From the NCBI RefSeq assembly GCF_015832195.1, contig NC_052018.1, positions 3,299,356 to 3,363,355 of the forward strand: a stretch of DNA of 64,000 nucleotides, read 5' to 3'. Numbering within the stretch: the stretch's first letter is position 1; every line of letters begins with the position of its first letter. The translations under genes and the position numbers were made by a program. The notes beneath the pieces were generated by a model. It did no database searches, was not told the origin of the DNA, and saw nothing but the letters and a program-made list of their open reading frames with translations. Shown piece by piece: positions 26,399 to 38,154 of this stretch. Origin of the DNA: Motacilla alba alba (Eukaryota; Chordata; Aves; Passeriformes; Motacillidae).

Positions 26399-27217
26399 CC
26401 TTAACTGGAAATCTCAAATAAACTCTATCTTAGAACTGTTGTTTCTTTCTACTGTCTGGAAAAGAAGCTCAAGGTGATGAACACAGAAGGTTATAATAAA
26501 GTTGTTTCATTCATTGTGTCTCATTCCCTGTGTCCTGGCTCTAAATTATGAGAAATGAGTGCTTGAATGGTTCCTTGCTAACCCACCAAAGAACATGTTT
26601 AAAATATTTTTTTAATTGAATTGGACTACTGAGAATGAACACCTGAAGTACTGAGAAGGAAGGGGAAAAAAACTCCCAGAGAGCACTGCATTTTATCCTG
26701 AGCTGACCCTTCAAATAGCATTCCTTTGATATTCTTGAGGGATGAGAAATTAAAAAAAAAAACAACAAACAAATTAAATGTTTTTCTTCACCTTAATTAC
26801 TCTTTCAAAGCGTTTGAAAGAATGCTTGAAATAGAATAGAAATGTCATATTGAGACATGGTTTGGGATCTTTAAAAGATTCCACATTTGAACTTGTGATT
26901 TAAAATCAAAACAGCTATAAAAGTCACCTCCTGCTCCTCCTCCATGTTAGCTGCCGTTGAGATCCAGTTCTCCTCCATAGCAATGGACACCATGTTTTTT
27001 ACACTTGGTCTGCTCTGCTGCCTTCAGCCCGGGGTCAGATCTGAATGTCCTGGTGCTTCTTCCTCCTCCTCATTCCCTCTCTGCTGACATCGTGATCCCT
27101 GTGATGCCAGCTGGTGACCACAGTCTCAATACTCACGGTGTCAGGTGCAGCCCTCCACTGCTGGGTCTCTCCTTTCCTTCCTGAGCTTCCCCAGAGGTGG
27201 CTCTGTCAACACTTCTC
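26399..27217. other. Non-coding stretch
   Basis: AT-rich up to 26900, with an A-rich run at 26750, then mixed sequence. Nothing assignable. Confidence 0.45.
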
Positions 27218-27480
27218 ACAGAATCATGGAATAATCTGGGTTGGAGGGGACCTCTGGAGATGCTCCAGTCCAACCACACCACCAGGGCAGGGTCACCTGG
27301 AGCAGGTGGCACAGGAACACATCCAGGTGGGTTTGGAATGCCTCCAGAGAGGGAGACTCCATGAAATCCCTGGCAATCCTTTTATCACAGCTAAAAGAAC
27401 ACCTCCTTATCTCCCACCACAGCTCCTCCCTCCCAGCTGGAATAACCCTCACTCACACAACACCCAAGCTCACAACCTCC
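27218..27480 (-). mobile_element. CR1 LINE 3' fragment
   Basis: TCACAGAATCATGGAATAAT, GGTTGGAGGGGACCTCTGGA, TCCAGTCCAACC and GGAATGCCTCCAGAGAGGGA, followed by GACTCCATGA. Confidence 0.88.
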
Positions 27481-27708
27481 ATGTCATGTTCAACACCTTC
27501 ATCTCCTTCACACCAAACACTCCCATCTGGAATGTTGCCAAATCTTACAGATTCCTTGCTGAAATTGCTCCCAAACCTCCTGCCATCTCTTCTTGTAAAA
27601 CATCTGTTTCTGAGTGACTTTATCTCAGCCTACACAAACTTCTTATCGGTTTTCATGACATACAAGATCCATTCAAAATCCTGCCTATAAAATTCTTCAT
27701 TTCTGCAG

Positions 27709-27895
27709 TCACAGAATCACAGAATCATTTAGGTTGGAAAAGACCTCTCCAAGATCAGAAAGTGCAACCTGTCACCAAACACCATCTCATCAAGGAGACC
27801 ACAGCTCTGAGTGTCACACCCAGTGGTTTATTGAACATTATCAAGGTTGGGGACTTCATCACCTTCCGGGGCATCCCCTTCCAGTGCTTAACCTC
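27709..27895 (-). mobile_element. CR1 LINE 3' fragment cut by an LTR
   Basis: TCACAGAATCACAGAATCAT, TTAGGTTGGAAAAGACCTCT, then GGGGCATCCCCTTCCAGTGC and TTAACCTC, where it stops abruptly at the LTR boundary. Confidence 0.88.
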
Positions 27896-28293
27896 TGTGG
27901 TTGTGATATTTTGTGAAAATCCCTTTGCTAGGATTTTCTTCTCAGGAGAAGCTGAGAAGGCCTCAGCTTCAAGTGTAAACAATTTGTTATTTGCTACTGT
28001 GGAATGCAGCAGGTGCTTTCTCGATTGGTCAGTGTGGGATGTTTCTACTTGGTGGCCAATCGAGGAGGCAGCAGCTCTCAGACTCTCTAGGAGTCACAGA
28101 ACCTTGTTATTCATTCCTTTCTATTCCTGTTTCGCCTTCTGATGATTCTTTTCTCTCTGTTCTTTGCAGTATAGTTATAGTGTGGTCTTTTTTAATGTAA
28201 TATATATCATAATATAATAAACCAGCCTTCTGAAATGGAGTCAAGATCTCCCCTTCGCTTCACCAAGTCCAGACTGCCAGAAGACCCACGGCA
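27896..28293 (+). mobile_element. Solo LTR of an endogenous retrovirus, copy 1 (398 bp)
   Basis: Begins TGTGGTTGTGATATTTTGTG and ends ACGGCA. It aligns over its whole length with the LTR at 31154-31551, which has the same 398-bp length. Shared segments include TTTGCTAGG, GAGAAGCTGAGA, GAATGCAGCAGGTGCTT, CATTCCTTTCTATTCCTG, ATATATCATAATATAATAAA and CTTCACCAAGTCC. The AATAAA near 28220 suggests the U3-R polyadenylation signal. Right after it lies a tRNA-Trp-type primer site, so a little internal sequence remains. No gag, pol or env frame follows. The possible 6-bp duplication AACCTC occurs at 27890 and 28322. Confidence 0.85.
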
Positions 28294-28298
28294 ATAAA

Positions 28299-28316
28299 TG
28301 GTGACCCCAGACGTGG
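28299..28316 (+). other. Retroviral primer binding site remnant (tRNA-Trp type)
   Basis: TGGTGACCCCAGACGTGG resembles the tRNA-Trp primer site of alpharetroviruses, with one inserted A and one end mismatch. It sits 5 bp after the LTR end and is bracketed by two copies of GGCAATAAA (28290 and 28315). Confidence 0.65.
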
Positions 28317-28329
28317 CAATAAACCTCCT

Positions 28330-29364
28330 GTTTTTTTTCTATGTTTTTACATTTGCCCTTACCATGCTCAGCTGATCTGAAGATGTGTCTTGCTCCTGCC
28401 TGTCCTGAGGACTGCAAGGTTTGGCCAATCCAGCTCACACCTCTCAATCCATGGAGCAGGAATTGTTTTTACATATGGGAATGGGCAGCAAGTGAAGGTT
28501 TAGGGAGACATATAGTCCTTGCTGCCATTCACCTCCTTTCCCTGGCCCCATACTCATCCTAAAACCACAGATCTTCTAAAACATGTTGGAGTTAAAGCAA
28601 AGCTTATATAACACTGCAGTGGTCGCTCAGCTCCTCAACTCCACCATTTCCCAGCTTATATCTGATCCTGACCTGGATTCAGATGGGAACACTGCTCCAT
28701 TCGTGCTGCCTCTCACTCAAAAGCAGATGTGATAAGGAATAGCAAGATTCTTTATTAAGAGGTTTTGCATGCCTTTGAGGAAGCTTGAAAGTGATAGTGT
28801 GTTGAAATGGTTGAGTGAATTGCCAGCAGTATGGGAATAGGTCTGGAAAAGTACTGCAAAAAATACCTGGGATTATCTGTGCCGATTTTTTTTTTCCATG
28901 GGTTGGCCAAGGGCCACGTTTTTCTGACTTCAGTGCTCACTTTGCCTGAACTTTAAATGGCAAGGGCACCTGCCAAATGTGCTCGTGGGCTCACTGAGGT
29001 GTTCGTGGAGGGCAAGTCAGAACTCCCTCCCTGCCAGGCCTCGTGGCCACATCTCAGTGACACAAGATTGGCTTGTGCAGTCAAGAATCGAAGATGACAC
29101 CTGGTGAATAAGTCTGGTCCTCTAATGCAGAAAGAATGTGAAATGCAAGAGAAACTTGGGAGCAGTTGGTATGGGACAACTTTAAACAGACTTTGATGCA
29201 GCTGGGAATGTTCCCAGAAGTAGGACAAAAAGTTCTACCAGACTGTTGTAACTTATTGAAGCAGCTGTAGTGGCCTCATTATTCTTAGGTGCAGTTTTAG
29301 TACCAAAAGTTGCTGCAAATGTGTTTCTTCCTAGTAACTCTTGATCAAATATTCTACATTTAGG
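28330..29364. other. Non-coding stretch after LTR copy 1
   Basis: Not recognised as retroviral internal sequence. No open frame of gag, pol or env type. Confidence 0.45.
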
Positions 29365-29365
29365 T

Positions 29366-29765
29366 CACAGAATCGTTTAGGTTGGAAAAAGCCCTCAAAT
29401 ATCATCCAGTCCAACCATTCCTCCAGCACTGCCAAGGCCACCACTGACCCATGTCCCCAAGTGCCACAGCCACACAGCTTTTAAGTCCCTGCAGGGATGG
29501 GGACTCCAGCACTGCCCTGGGCAGCTGTGCTAGGGTTGGACAACCCTGTGGGGATCGAAACCTCTCCTGGCACAGCTTGAGGCCGCTCCCTCTCATCCTG
29601 TCCCTTGTTGCCTGGGAGCAGAACCTGAACCACAGCTGGCTACAATCCATTTTCAGGGAGTTGTGCAGAGCCAGAAGGTCCCCCTGAGCCTCCTTTTCTC
29701 CAGATTTAGCCTTTCCCAGCTCCTTCAGCCACTCCTCGTGCTCCAGCCCCTTCCCCAGTTTATAA
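29366..29765 (-). mobile_element. CR1 LINE 3' fragment (about 400 bp)
   Basis: TCACAGAATCGTTTAGGTTG, TCATCCAGTCCAACCATTCC, CACTGCCAAGGCCACCACTG and GGGCAGCTGTGCTAGGGTTG, continuing to CAGCCACTCCTCGTGCTCCA. A different CR1 subtype from its neighbours. Confidence 0.92.
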
Positions 29766-30300
29766 CTTTGCAGGTTATTTTTATTATCTGCCAGAGCCCC
29801 ACTGCTCTCTGGGCTCTGAGGAAGGGTCTCCTCTGCTGTCAGTCCCAGAATCACCCGGTTCAACCCAGCACAGAAACTGGAGGTTAACTGGAATCTGTAC
29901 ACATGATTCCATCAAGTAGCAATGAGTCCTTTTCTAATTCTGACAGCTTTACTGGCTGCACCTGGGTAAAAAAAAAATTAAAAAAATCATGTTTGTTTAA
30001 AGAGAAGAACTGGCACAATGTGGCTCTGGGATGAGCATTATGTCTGTTGAGCAAGCAGGTATAATTTCTACATAATTTATTGGTCGGTTGGATTCCAGCA
30101 GCGCTCCAAGGCTGGATGGGGAATGCACACACTGGGACATGGACACAGGCAGGCAGCACAGGCCCAGGCCGGCTGGCAGGAACAGACTTGCTCTGATCAG
30201 GCGTGAGCACACAGAGTCACCTCTGCTCTCCGGGTGCCACAACGTGAGCCAGCCTCCCTCTGCTGGCTAACAGCCAGGTCATGCTGCATTGCCATCACTG

Positions 30301-30525
30301 GATCATGGAATCATAGAATCACCAGGGCTGGAAGACCTTCAAGGTCATCCAGCCAACTATCAGCCCAGCGCTGCCACTGTAACACCTAAACCACATCAGT
30401 GCCAGGTCCAGAGGCCTCTTAAACACCTCCAGTGATGGTGACTCCTCAAACACCTCCCTGGACAGCCCCTTTCAATGCCTCACAAGCCAAACAGTGAAAA
30501 TATTTTTTTTTTTTCTGATCTCTAA
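30301..30525 (-). mobile_element. CR1 LINE 3' fragment
   Basis: ATCATGGAATCATAGAATCA, GGCTGGAAGACCTTCAAGGT, then TTAAACACCTCCAGTGATGG and TGACTCC. It abuts the next CR1 directly. Confidence 0.88.
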
Positions 30526-30528
30526 TCT

Positions 30529-30925
30529 GAATGGTTTGGGTTGCAAGAAACCTTAAAGATCATCCTGTTCCACCTCCTGCCATGCGTGGGGACACCTTCC
30601 ACTATCCCAGGGTGCTCCAAGCCCCATCCAACCTGGCCTTGAACACTTCCAGGGATCCAGAGGCAGCCACAGCTTCTCTGGGCAACATGAGCCAATTCTT
30701 GATCATCACAGCCAAAAGTTTCTTCCTAACATCTAGTCTAAATCTATCTTCCTTCAACTGTCCTTCCAGGCCCTTGTCCCAAGTCCCTCTCCAGCCCTCC
30801 TGGAGCCCCTTTAGAAACTGGAAGAGGCTCTAAGAGCTCCAAGGAGCTCTCCAAGTTGCCATTCTCCCTTGTATCCATGCATGGATACTTCAAAGCACAT
30901 TGTGGATGCTGAGACCCAGCTGAAA
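30529..30925 (-). mobile_element. CR1 LINE 3' fragment (about 400 bp)
   Basis: GAATGGTTTGGGTTGCAAGA, CCTGCCATGCGTGGGGACAC, CAGCTTCTCTGGGCAAC, and on to CCCTCTCCAGCCCTCCTGGA. It lies head-to-tail with the previous CR1. Confidence 0.9.
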
Positions 30926-31012
30926 TCCAGCCCATGCCACAGAAAGCTTGGGGAGCCTGAAGGGCTTACGGTCTCCCCATCTCAGAGCTGTGAAGACAGA
31001 AACCTAAGTGAT

Positions 31013-31595
31013 AGTCATAAAATCCTGGAATGGGTTGGGTTGGAAGGGACCTCAAAGCTCATCCCATCCCACTCCCTGCCATGGCAGGGACACCTTTCAC
31101 TATCCCATGTTGATCCAAACCCGGTTAAACTAGGCCTTGGACACTTCCAGGATTGTCACTACAGCATTTTTATAAAAATCCTTTTGCTAGGCTTTTCTTC
31201 TCCTGAGAAGCTGAGAGGGCCTCAGGAACAAATGAAAACAATTATTATCTGCTACTGTAGAATGCAGCAGGTGCTTCCTTGACTGGTTGATCTGAAATGT
31301 TTCTACTTGGTGACCAATCAAGGAAGCAGCAGCTCTCAGACTCTCTGAGAGTCACAAGCCTTTGTTATACATTCCTTTCTATTCCTGTCTCACCTTCTGA
31401 TGCATCTTCCTCTCTGTTCTTTTAATGTAGTTTTTAGTGTGGTCTTTTTAATATAATATATATCATAATATAATAAACCAGCCTGCTGAAACATGGAGTC
31501 AAGATTTCTCTGTCTCTTCACCAAGTCCTGGCTGCCCTGAAGACCACATCACCAGGATTGGGTATCCACAATTTCTCAGAGCATGAGACAGAAGA
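31013..31595 (-). mobile_element. CR1 LINE 3' fragment split by an LTR
   Basis: CR1 segment 31013-31153 (ATCCTGGAATGGGTTGGGTT to TTGGACACTTCCAGGAT) resumes at 31552-31595 (CCAGGATTGGGTATCCACAA and TTTCTCAGAG) after the LTR insertion. Joined, the two parts read as one continuous CR1 once one copy of the 7-bp duplication is removed. Confidence 0.88.
31154..31551 (+). mobile_element. Solo LTR of an endogenous retrovirus, copy 2 (398 bp), with target duplication
   Basis: Starts TGTCACTACAGC and ends GACCACATCA. It is flanked on both sides by CCAGGAT (31147-31153 and 31552-31558), a clear target-site duplication of 6-7 bp. Same family and same orientation as the LTR at 27896. No internal retroviral sequence is attached, so it is a solo LTR left by recombination between two LTRs. 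Confidence 0.93.
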
Positions 31596-34500
31596 CACAG
31601 GCAGGTTGAAGGGAAACTTGAGGTTCTGGTGGATCAAGTGATGTGCCCAGCACCAGTTGCTTGGCCATTGGGACAGCAATAGGAGCACGACCTTTGTCCC
31701 CTTGGCCCTGATATTTTGATTTATATTTCTGCATTAAAGCAAAGAGAGAGACACAAAACCAATATCTGGCACAATTCCACTGTTTCCAGGTGAGCTGCTT
31801 GGAAACAGCCATGGGAAGATTAGCTCTCCCTTCTCCATAGCCCACCTCTCCCTCTGAGCCCTTAAGCACACACAGGATCCTTCTCACACCATCCAGGGCA
31901 CCAACATCAGTGAAAACACTGGAAAAAGTCAGGCAACAAACTCAATTTCTATGCCCTGCAGGAGGAGGAAGACTGAGGGTAGCACTGGACAACCACAAGC
32001 CTGCAGGATGCCGCCAATTTTGGGAGGTTTTGGAGAAAACCAGCAGAGTGATTGAGGGGTTGGTGAGATGAAGGAGGGAGAAAACAAAATGTTGAAAGAA
32101 CTAAATATACACTGCATGGCCAGCTAATGCCCAAGGGAAAATTCAAGAGCTGGCAGGCAGGAGGGAGCCAAGAGCCAAGGAAGAAGTAGGATCTCCATTG
32201 TTGAGAGCTCACAGCCCTTGGAAGTGAACAATGAGGAATGACTGGGAGCCAGGAGATAAGTTAGAATGAGGGGAAACTGAGGAGTGGAGGCACTGCACAG
32301 AGAGGTGAAATCAAGTCCTTTCTGGAGCAACAGTTCTGGCAGCAGCCAGGCACCTGGGTCTTGATTTTCTCCTGTAATTTTTATTCTCTAAGTGGTCAAA
32401 AATGTTCAGGCTCTAATTCTTCCCAGGCGTGCAGAGGAACAGCTTAATGTAGAGCAAGAGGGTAAAAATAGATGGGATGGGATAAAACTGAGAAAAGGGC
32501 AAGTGAGGCCATCTAGATTGGAATAATCTTCAAATGAAGGAGAGGAAGCCCCTTCCCACAGGTTATTTAAAACTAGACTGAGTGGGGAAAAAGAGATTGT
32601 TTTGTTTTCTGGTGGGGGAAAGAATCATACTGTGAAGGGAAGAGATTAAAAAATGCCTTGTTTATCTCTCAAAAATTATTTTAAATATATTTAAACTGCC
32701 TAAGCCTTATAAATGTCATTTTATACTTAAATGTGCAGTTTGTCCCTCTTCTACATTAATGGGCACAAATTACTTGTAACAAGTGACAGCAATAAAACTC
32801 ACCTCTTGGCTAAATGTTTGTGTTTCTTCAAAGCAAAATAAGAAGACAGCCATCATTATAGGGAAATAAATCAAAAGAGAGGAGAAAAAGACCTATTGAA
32901 GTTCCAAAGGAGAGCCAAAGGAGATCCAATGAAGCAGGGGGGAGAAACCCAAAATCAAAAAAGCAGCAAGAGATGGAAATGCTGTCTTGTGCCCTCAGTT
33001 GCTGTAAGGAGCAATTTGGGGGAGTAGAAGATGTGGAAGATAAAGAGAAATCAATCACCAGCACAACCAATAGTTCATAGTGATTGCAGCCAGGCCAAGA
33101 ACCTGCTGGAGTTTCAGATGTTCAAAAGCAAATACAAATCTTGATCCAAACCCTAGGAGAGTCACAGAGGTGCAGAAATTCCCAGATGAGGGGTACGGCC
33201 ACCAGAAAGCATCCTCCCATAACAGGCAGGTGGAACCAGCTGGGTTTTCAGCAGAGGAAACCATGGATTGCCAGGTTCTTCTCTTCAAAGGCTCAGTGGG
33301 ACGCTGACCTGTGGCCTCCTGGTGAATTTATATCAGTCCTCGCCTTCTCTTCTGTATTAATTCAGTTTATGTGCTCCTGCCATGAGCTTCTCAACACAGA
33401 TCAGAAAGATCTGGAGCTACAGGATGAAATTCAACGCCATTTTCTATTTAAATAGTCATATTTGATGACCTAAATGACCCTTATGTCACCAACAGTATAA
33501 ATCTCTCTGCAGCCCAAGAAATCAATTAATTTTTAATAGTAATTCATTAAAGAACTGTCAAGGGTTAATGACCTGAGACTCACGTTAGCCAGAAAAACAC
33601 AAGCCCCCCCTTTTAGTTTGTGCTTAGAGAGACTGAGGGGCTGCCAAGAAAAGAAAAACAGAAGGGGTAAAAAAGGCCTTGTGGTTATTCAGTTCTTACA
33701 GAGAAAATCAGAGCAAAAATTCTGGTTTAGACTCCAGCTGGGGTTGTGGTGACAGTGACATCTCTCCCATCAGGGCCTGGGGCAATCCTGGCTCCCTGCC
33801 TGGGCAGAACTGCTTAAAATGGACAGGAGTCCCCTCTTTGTGCACAGGAGCATGGATCTTCTTATGGGGTTGATCCACTCAATCTCCTGCTGTCCCTAAA
33901 TAGCAGCAGAGGCTTTAAGTGGCCGCAGCAAGTTACAGCAGGAAAACCAGAATCCAGCTCTGGTCAGAAAGGAGACCTGTTTGCCTGGGAAATGCCTCAA
34001 AAAGGATGGACCCAGAGTCCTGCAAAGCCTCCCAGGAAAACACAAACACAGCCCTTGGAGGCCTTCCAGGGATAACATCTGCATTGCTCAACAGAGTGAA
34101 GTACAGCCACCAGCTATGGCTTGTTCCCATCAGAACCTTTCCCTGTAAGCAGAATTCCTGTTTATCACTGGCACCTATGTCTCCCACGTAACCAGCAACA
34201 CCTCAATTTCCTAGTAAGAAACAAATTTAAAAGGATGACAGAGCTGCTGAAAAAAGACGATCAGTACTAACATCAGTCCTCCAGTACCTCCCTCGTCACT
34301 CCTTTTCCCAGTGTTGGTTTAAAAGCTCATAGAGGCACAGAGAGAGGCAGGTTCCACTCACCACAGTGAAGGTAATCCAGGTACATAGCTTTGCTCAGGT
34401 CAATAATCCATCCCAGGCCGGGCCTTCCTCGAGCACTGAGAGTGGAGATCAAAAACCAAGCAGAGAATTCCTCTGGCTGCTGCTCCTCAGCCCCGCGAGT

Positions 34501-35377
34501 GAAGGGTGGGATGCTTCTGCTCAGTCCCTGCCTGCACAGGGAGATGGGCCCCCACCTCCCTTCCTAAATCTTTACATCTCTCCCCTTCCTGCAGCTCTCC
34601 CCACTGCCAGGTGCTCCCATGCTCGGCCACTTCTGCAGAGAACAAAGCCAACAGACTCCTCTGCCAAGGGGAGCTGCTTGGAATGGGATTAGGATGAGCA
34701 GAAAGGAGCTTAGAGCTGGGCACCATCTGTGGTGACGATGATTAACTAATGAGGTTTTAAAGTTGTGGGGTTTTTTTTTGTCTTGTTCCCCACGTAGGTT
34801 TGGTGATGGAGAATTTTGCATCACTGTGAGCAGCAGCCTGACCCAGTGCCTCCTCCTCCTCCTCCTCCTCTGTCCACGTGAATTCCAGCCAGGAGCTGGA
34901 GCACAGGAAAAGCTGGCTCCTGGTGGCAAAGGCTTTCTTGCCTTCTCTGATCACCAAGCCCATGTTTTAAGTCTCCAGCCTCTGATATGCAATAATTAAA
35001 TCAGATTAAGTGAATGCAAAAACCTCTCCCAACCTGAAAAACTCTCATGGATGGCAAAAAGAAAAATTCAGTACCCAGGACAAAGTTTCAAATATTTCAT
35101 CAGGGACTCTTAAATTGTACTATAAGTTATAAGGAATGACAAAAAAAAAAAAACCCAGAGAGGTGAGGGTGAGTGTTTTTCTTCCTTCACTGGTTTCATG
35201 CTTTCAGTGGAGAAGAGGCATCTTCAGATTTAGGTATTTTCCCCACAGTAAGGCCAAGTGCAGACCCCAATGTCCTAATGCCAAGCTCAACACCCTCACC
35301 CCAGATGATGCCTCCATGCCAAAACTCGTGTGTTTTCTTAGGCTTCAATTCCACTTGGGCACTGACCTGGCTTCCCA
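31596..35377. other. Non-coding stretch
   Basis: Unique DNA with a TCC triplet run at 34852-34872 and T/A homopolymers at about 34770 and 35140. No exon or repeat family could be named over 3.8 kb. This is the longest repeat-poor stretch outside the SOX7 area. Confidence 0.45.
34849..34872. repeat. TCC/GGA triplet microsatellite
   Basis: CCTCCTCCTCCTCCTCCTCC, about eight units. Confidence 0.85.
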
Positions 35378-35545
35378 GGGAATGGGCACAGCCCAGAAGC
35401 TGTCAGAGCTCCAGGAACCTTCGGACAACTCTCTCAGGGATGCACAGGGTGGGATTGTTGGGGTGTCTGTGCAGGTCAGGTGTTGGATCTATGATCCTTG
35501 TGGGTCCTGTCCAGCTCAGGATATTCTGTGATTCCGTGATTCACC
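35378..35545 (+). mobile_element. CR1 LINE 3' fragment
   Basis: TCAGAGCTCCAGGAACCTTC, GGGTGGGATTGTTGGGGTGT and CAGCTCAGGATATTCTGTGA, then TTCCGTGATTC. Same subtype as 7968 and 23255. Confidence 0.9.
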
Positions 35546-35747
35546 CTCAAGAATGACTTCATCACTTCAGGGAATAAGTGAAATTTGAGATTTTTTAGCT
35601 CAGATACTGACCTCTGGAATGGACAGCTGGAATTACATGGGATGGATGCATCCTCTCATCGTGCCCCGTCATTTAGGAGGATAAGCACTTTCCAAAATCT
35701 TTCTGCATCCTAGAATGAAAACTGACTGTAGCACAGAACAGCCATCA

Positions 35748-35855
35748 CAGAATCCTAGAAGAGTTTGAATTGGGAGGGACCTTAAAGCTTATCTCATTCT
35801 ACCCTCTGCTATGGTCAGGGACATCTTCCACTATTCCAAGTTGCTCCAAGCCATG
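35748..35855 (-). mobile_element. CR1 LINE 3' fragment
   Basis: CACAGAATCCTAGAAGAGTT, GGGAGGGACCTTAAAGC, GGACATCTTCCACTATTCCA and AGTTGCTCCAAGCC. Confidence 0.85.
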
Positions 35856-37774
35856 GAATAAGTAAGTGGTACTATTCTTTCCAGGGCAGGACAGCCAGCC
35901 CTGGAATCCTTGCTTTAGAAGGAGCTGAACCATTTCCCAGGCCCTGTTGACCACATCTCATCCAGGAGGAACATCATCATATGCAAAACACATGCAGTAG
36001 AAGCATAAACAGTTCAACGTTTGAGTTTATTCAGTGAATCCTATAATCCTAAATGAGGTGTAGCTGTAAATAAAAAGTCCCAGAAATTCTTACCTACATT
36101 CAAGTGCTCCTGTTTCTACTCAGGGGAAACAGGGAAAGCTCTGCCAGCTCTAAATTACCCCTGCAAGTGACTCCTGTCCCTCTAATGACAGACCAGAGGC
36201 CGCTTGCAATTATTCAATGATTGTAACCACAGAAAAATCTAAAATTCTGCATGACTGGCCCAAAATAACAGCCCAAAAGACAAGGCCACAGGAACTGTGG
36301 TGTAAAAAGATTCTCCCTTGGTGCGTTGAACTCCCACCTCCTTCCTCACCCCATCCCTTCTGAGACTCAAAAAAAGGAGCTGATTTCAGCCATGTGTGAG
36401 GATTCTACACATTGCAGGCTGTAACTGCAGGCAGGTGTCATGTTAAATCTCCCAAGGGATTGGTGGCTGTTTATCATCAGAACAGGGGGAATCTCTCCAG
36501 CTTTACCCCGTGCAATGTCTTCATCACCTAAAGCTGCACATGATCAGCTTGACCTCACACTGCTGTGGTTGACTGGGTTTTTTTTCCAAAAGGAGATTAC
36601 ACAGAGTTGCTCAGAGTGGGATTTCCAGCACTTTTCTCCTCCGAGACTGTCTCAATAATTAATTGTTTATTATAATTAATTACGTTTTGGCAGCCTCCCT
36701 GGACTATTTTACCTCTAAATCTCCATGTAACTTCAAGGCATTAATGAAAATAGACTCACCCACGAAGGTGGCTGAGGAGCTTTTATGAAGTGTTAAGGGA
36801 GACTGCAAGGGGGAAAAGGCATTTTGGAAAACATGTTAGGCTTGAAAAAACTCCTGCTGGGACCACTGCTCAGATTCAAGGCTGAACCCCAGTAAAGTCT
36901 GCAGGAGAGAGAAACCACCAGAGTGGATAGCTGCTAACACAGATTCCAGCCTTTTTAATAAATTAAAGCTGTAGGTCCCAGCTCCTCGCCACAGTGGCTG
37001 TTCAAACCCAATTTCCTCCCCAGATAAGGAGTTCTGTAGGGTCTTGAGCTCAAACACCCAGTGAACATGACACAGCAGCAGGTCTTGCCACAAACCCAGG
37101 GAATCCTCTTTTCTAATCCCCTCCTCCCCTACTAAACACCTCCTCGCCCTCAAGGAGAAATTTAGCAGAAGACAGGAGAAATTTGCTGAGTGATATACAG
37201 GGAGAACCTAATCCCTTTGACTCCCATAAACTCCTCCTTATGTTTGGATATGATTAGCACCTGTTTCTAATCCATTATTGAAAGGTTTTACACTTAACAG
37301 TGAAATTGCCAAGGCTGTTGGGTCTCACTTAGAAAAACAAAGCGTGGTACAACAGGGAGTATTTTGAGGAAATCGTTTAGTCCCTGTTCCCATAGGAATA
37401 TGAGCCAGCACCTCATTTCCAGGTGATGTTTAACCTCCTCCAGTATTTTCCTCTTCTGAAAGGGCCTCACTTTCTCCCTATGGAATTATTTTCCATGTAG
37501 TGAAAGGACCTCAGTCCCAGCCTCCCAGAGGTGCTCATCAAGAGGTGACTGTGCTGCCCAGGAAAAGAGAATGAGCCTAGACCTCCCTGTGTCAGTTATC
37601 AGTTTCTGCTCTCTACCAAAATAATTTCCAGAGAAAATTAAGTTCTCGCTGTATGCATGGTGACACATCAGAATTGTACAATTTTAGGCAGACTGCACTT
37701 AAGGACTGCTTTGCTCAGATGATCCCAATGGTGTGGGACCAGCTTCTAGGAGGTCTAAAAGCCTGGGTGTTACC
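35856..37774. other. Non-coding stretch
   Basis: Unique DNA. An AATTAATTG...AATTAATTAC palindromic A/T patch lies at 36656-36685. No gene recognised. Confidence 0.45.
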
Positions 37775-37884
37775 AAGACTGTCCTGATCTAGTTGAAAAA
37801 GTGCCTGTTTGTTGCAGGAGGTTGGACTTTTTGAACCTTAAAGGTCCCTTCCAACCCAAACCATTCCATGGTTCTATTCTATAG
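37775..37884 (+). mobile_element. CR1 LINE 3' fragment
   Basis: GTCCTGATCTAGTTGAAAAA, GTTGCAGGAGGTTGGACTTT and GGTCCCTTCCAACCCAAACC, then ATTCCATGGTTCTATTCTAT. Confidence 0.85.
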
Positions 37885-38154
37885 GACTGCATGAGGAGAG
37901 TCAAGAAACTTGAGAAATGCAGCTGCAGGCAGACTCCTCTTTGCCATTGAGACTGAAGTTATTTCTTTGCCAAATCTCTCCTCTTTGCTCACCAAACACA
38001 CATCCTGCTTCAGCCTTGCAGGGTCACTTGAGAAAGCTCTTCATTTGCTCTGGAATTTTACAAAAATAGAAACACCTGAAAACCAAACAAGCCTGAAAAC
38101 TGTGTTTTGTCCTGAAATGCAGCTGTATTAATGCATTAAGCTATGAAAAAAGGG

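Noticed and set aside
25946..26404. Overlapping frames of about 70-135 codons on both strands
   Set aside because: They fall on an inverted CR1 fragment or its edge. Similar frames recur at other CR1 copies (19145, 29366, 39042, 46430).
27896..31551. A single short provirus bounded by two LTRs
   Set aside because: The second LTR has its own CCAGGAT duplication and lies within a CR1. The interval is CR1 DNA with no gag, pol or env frame.
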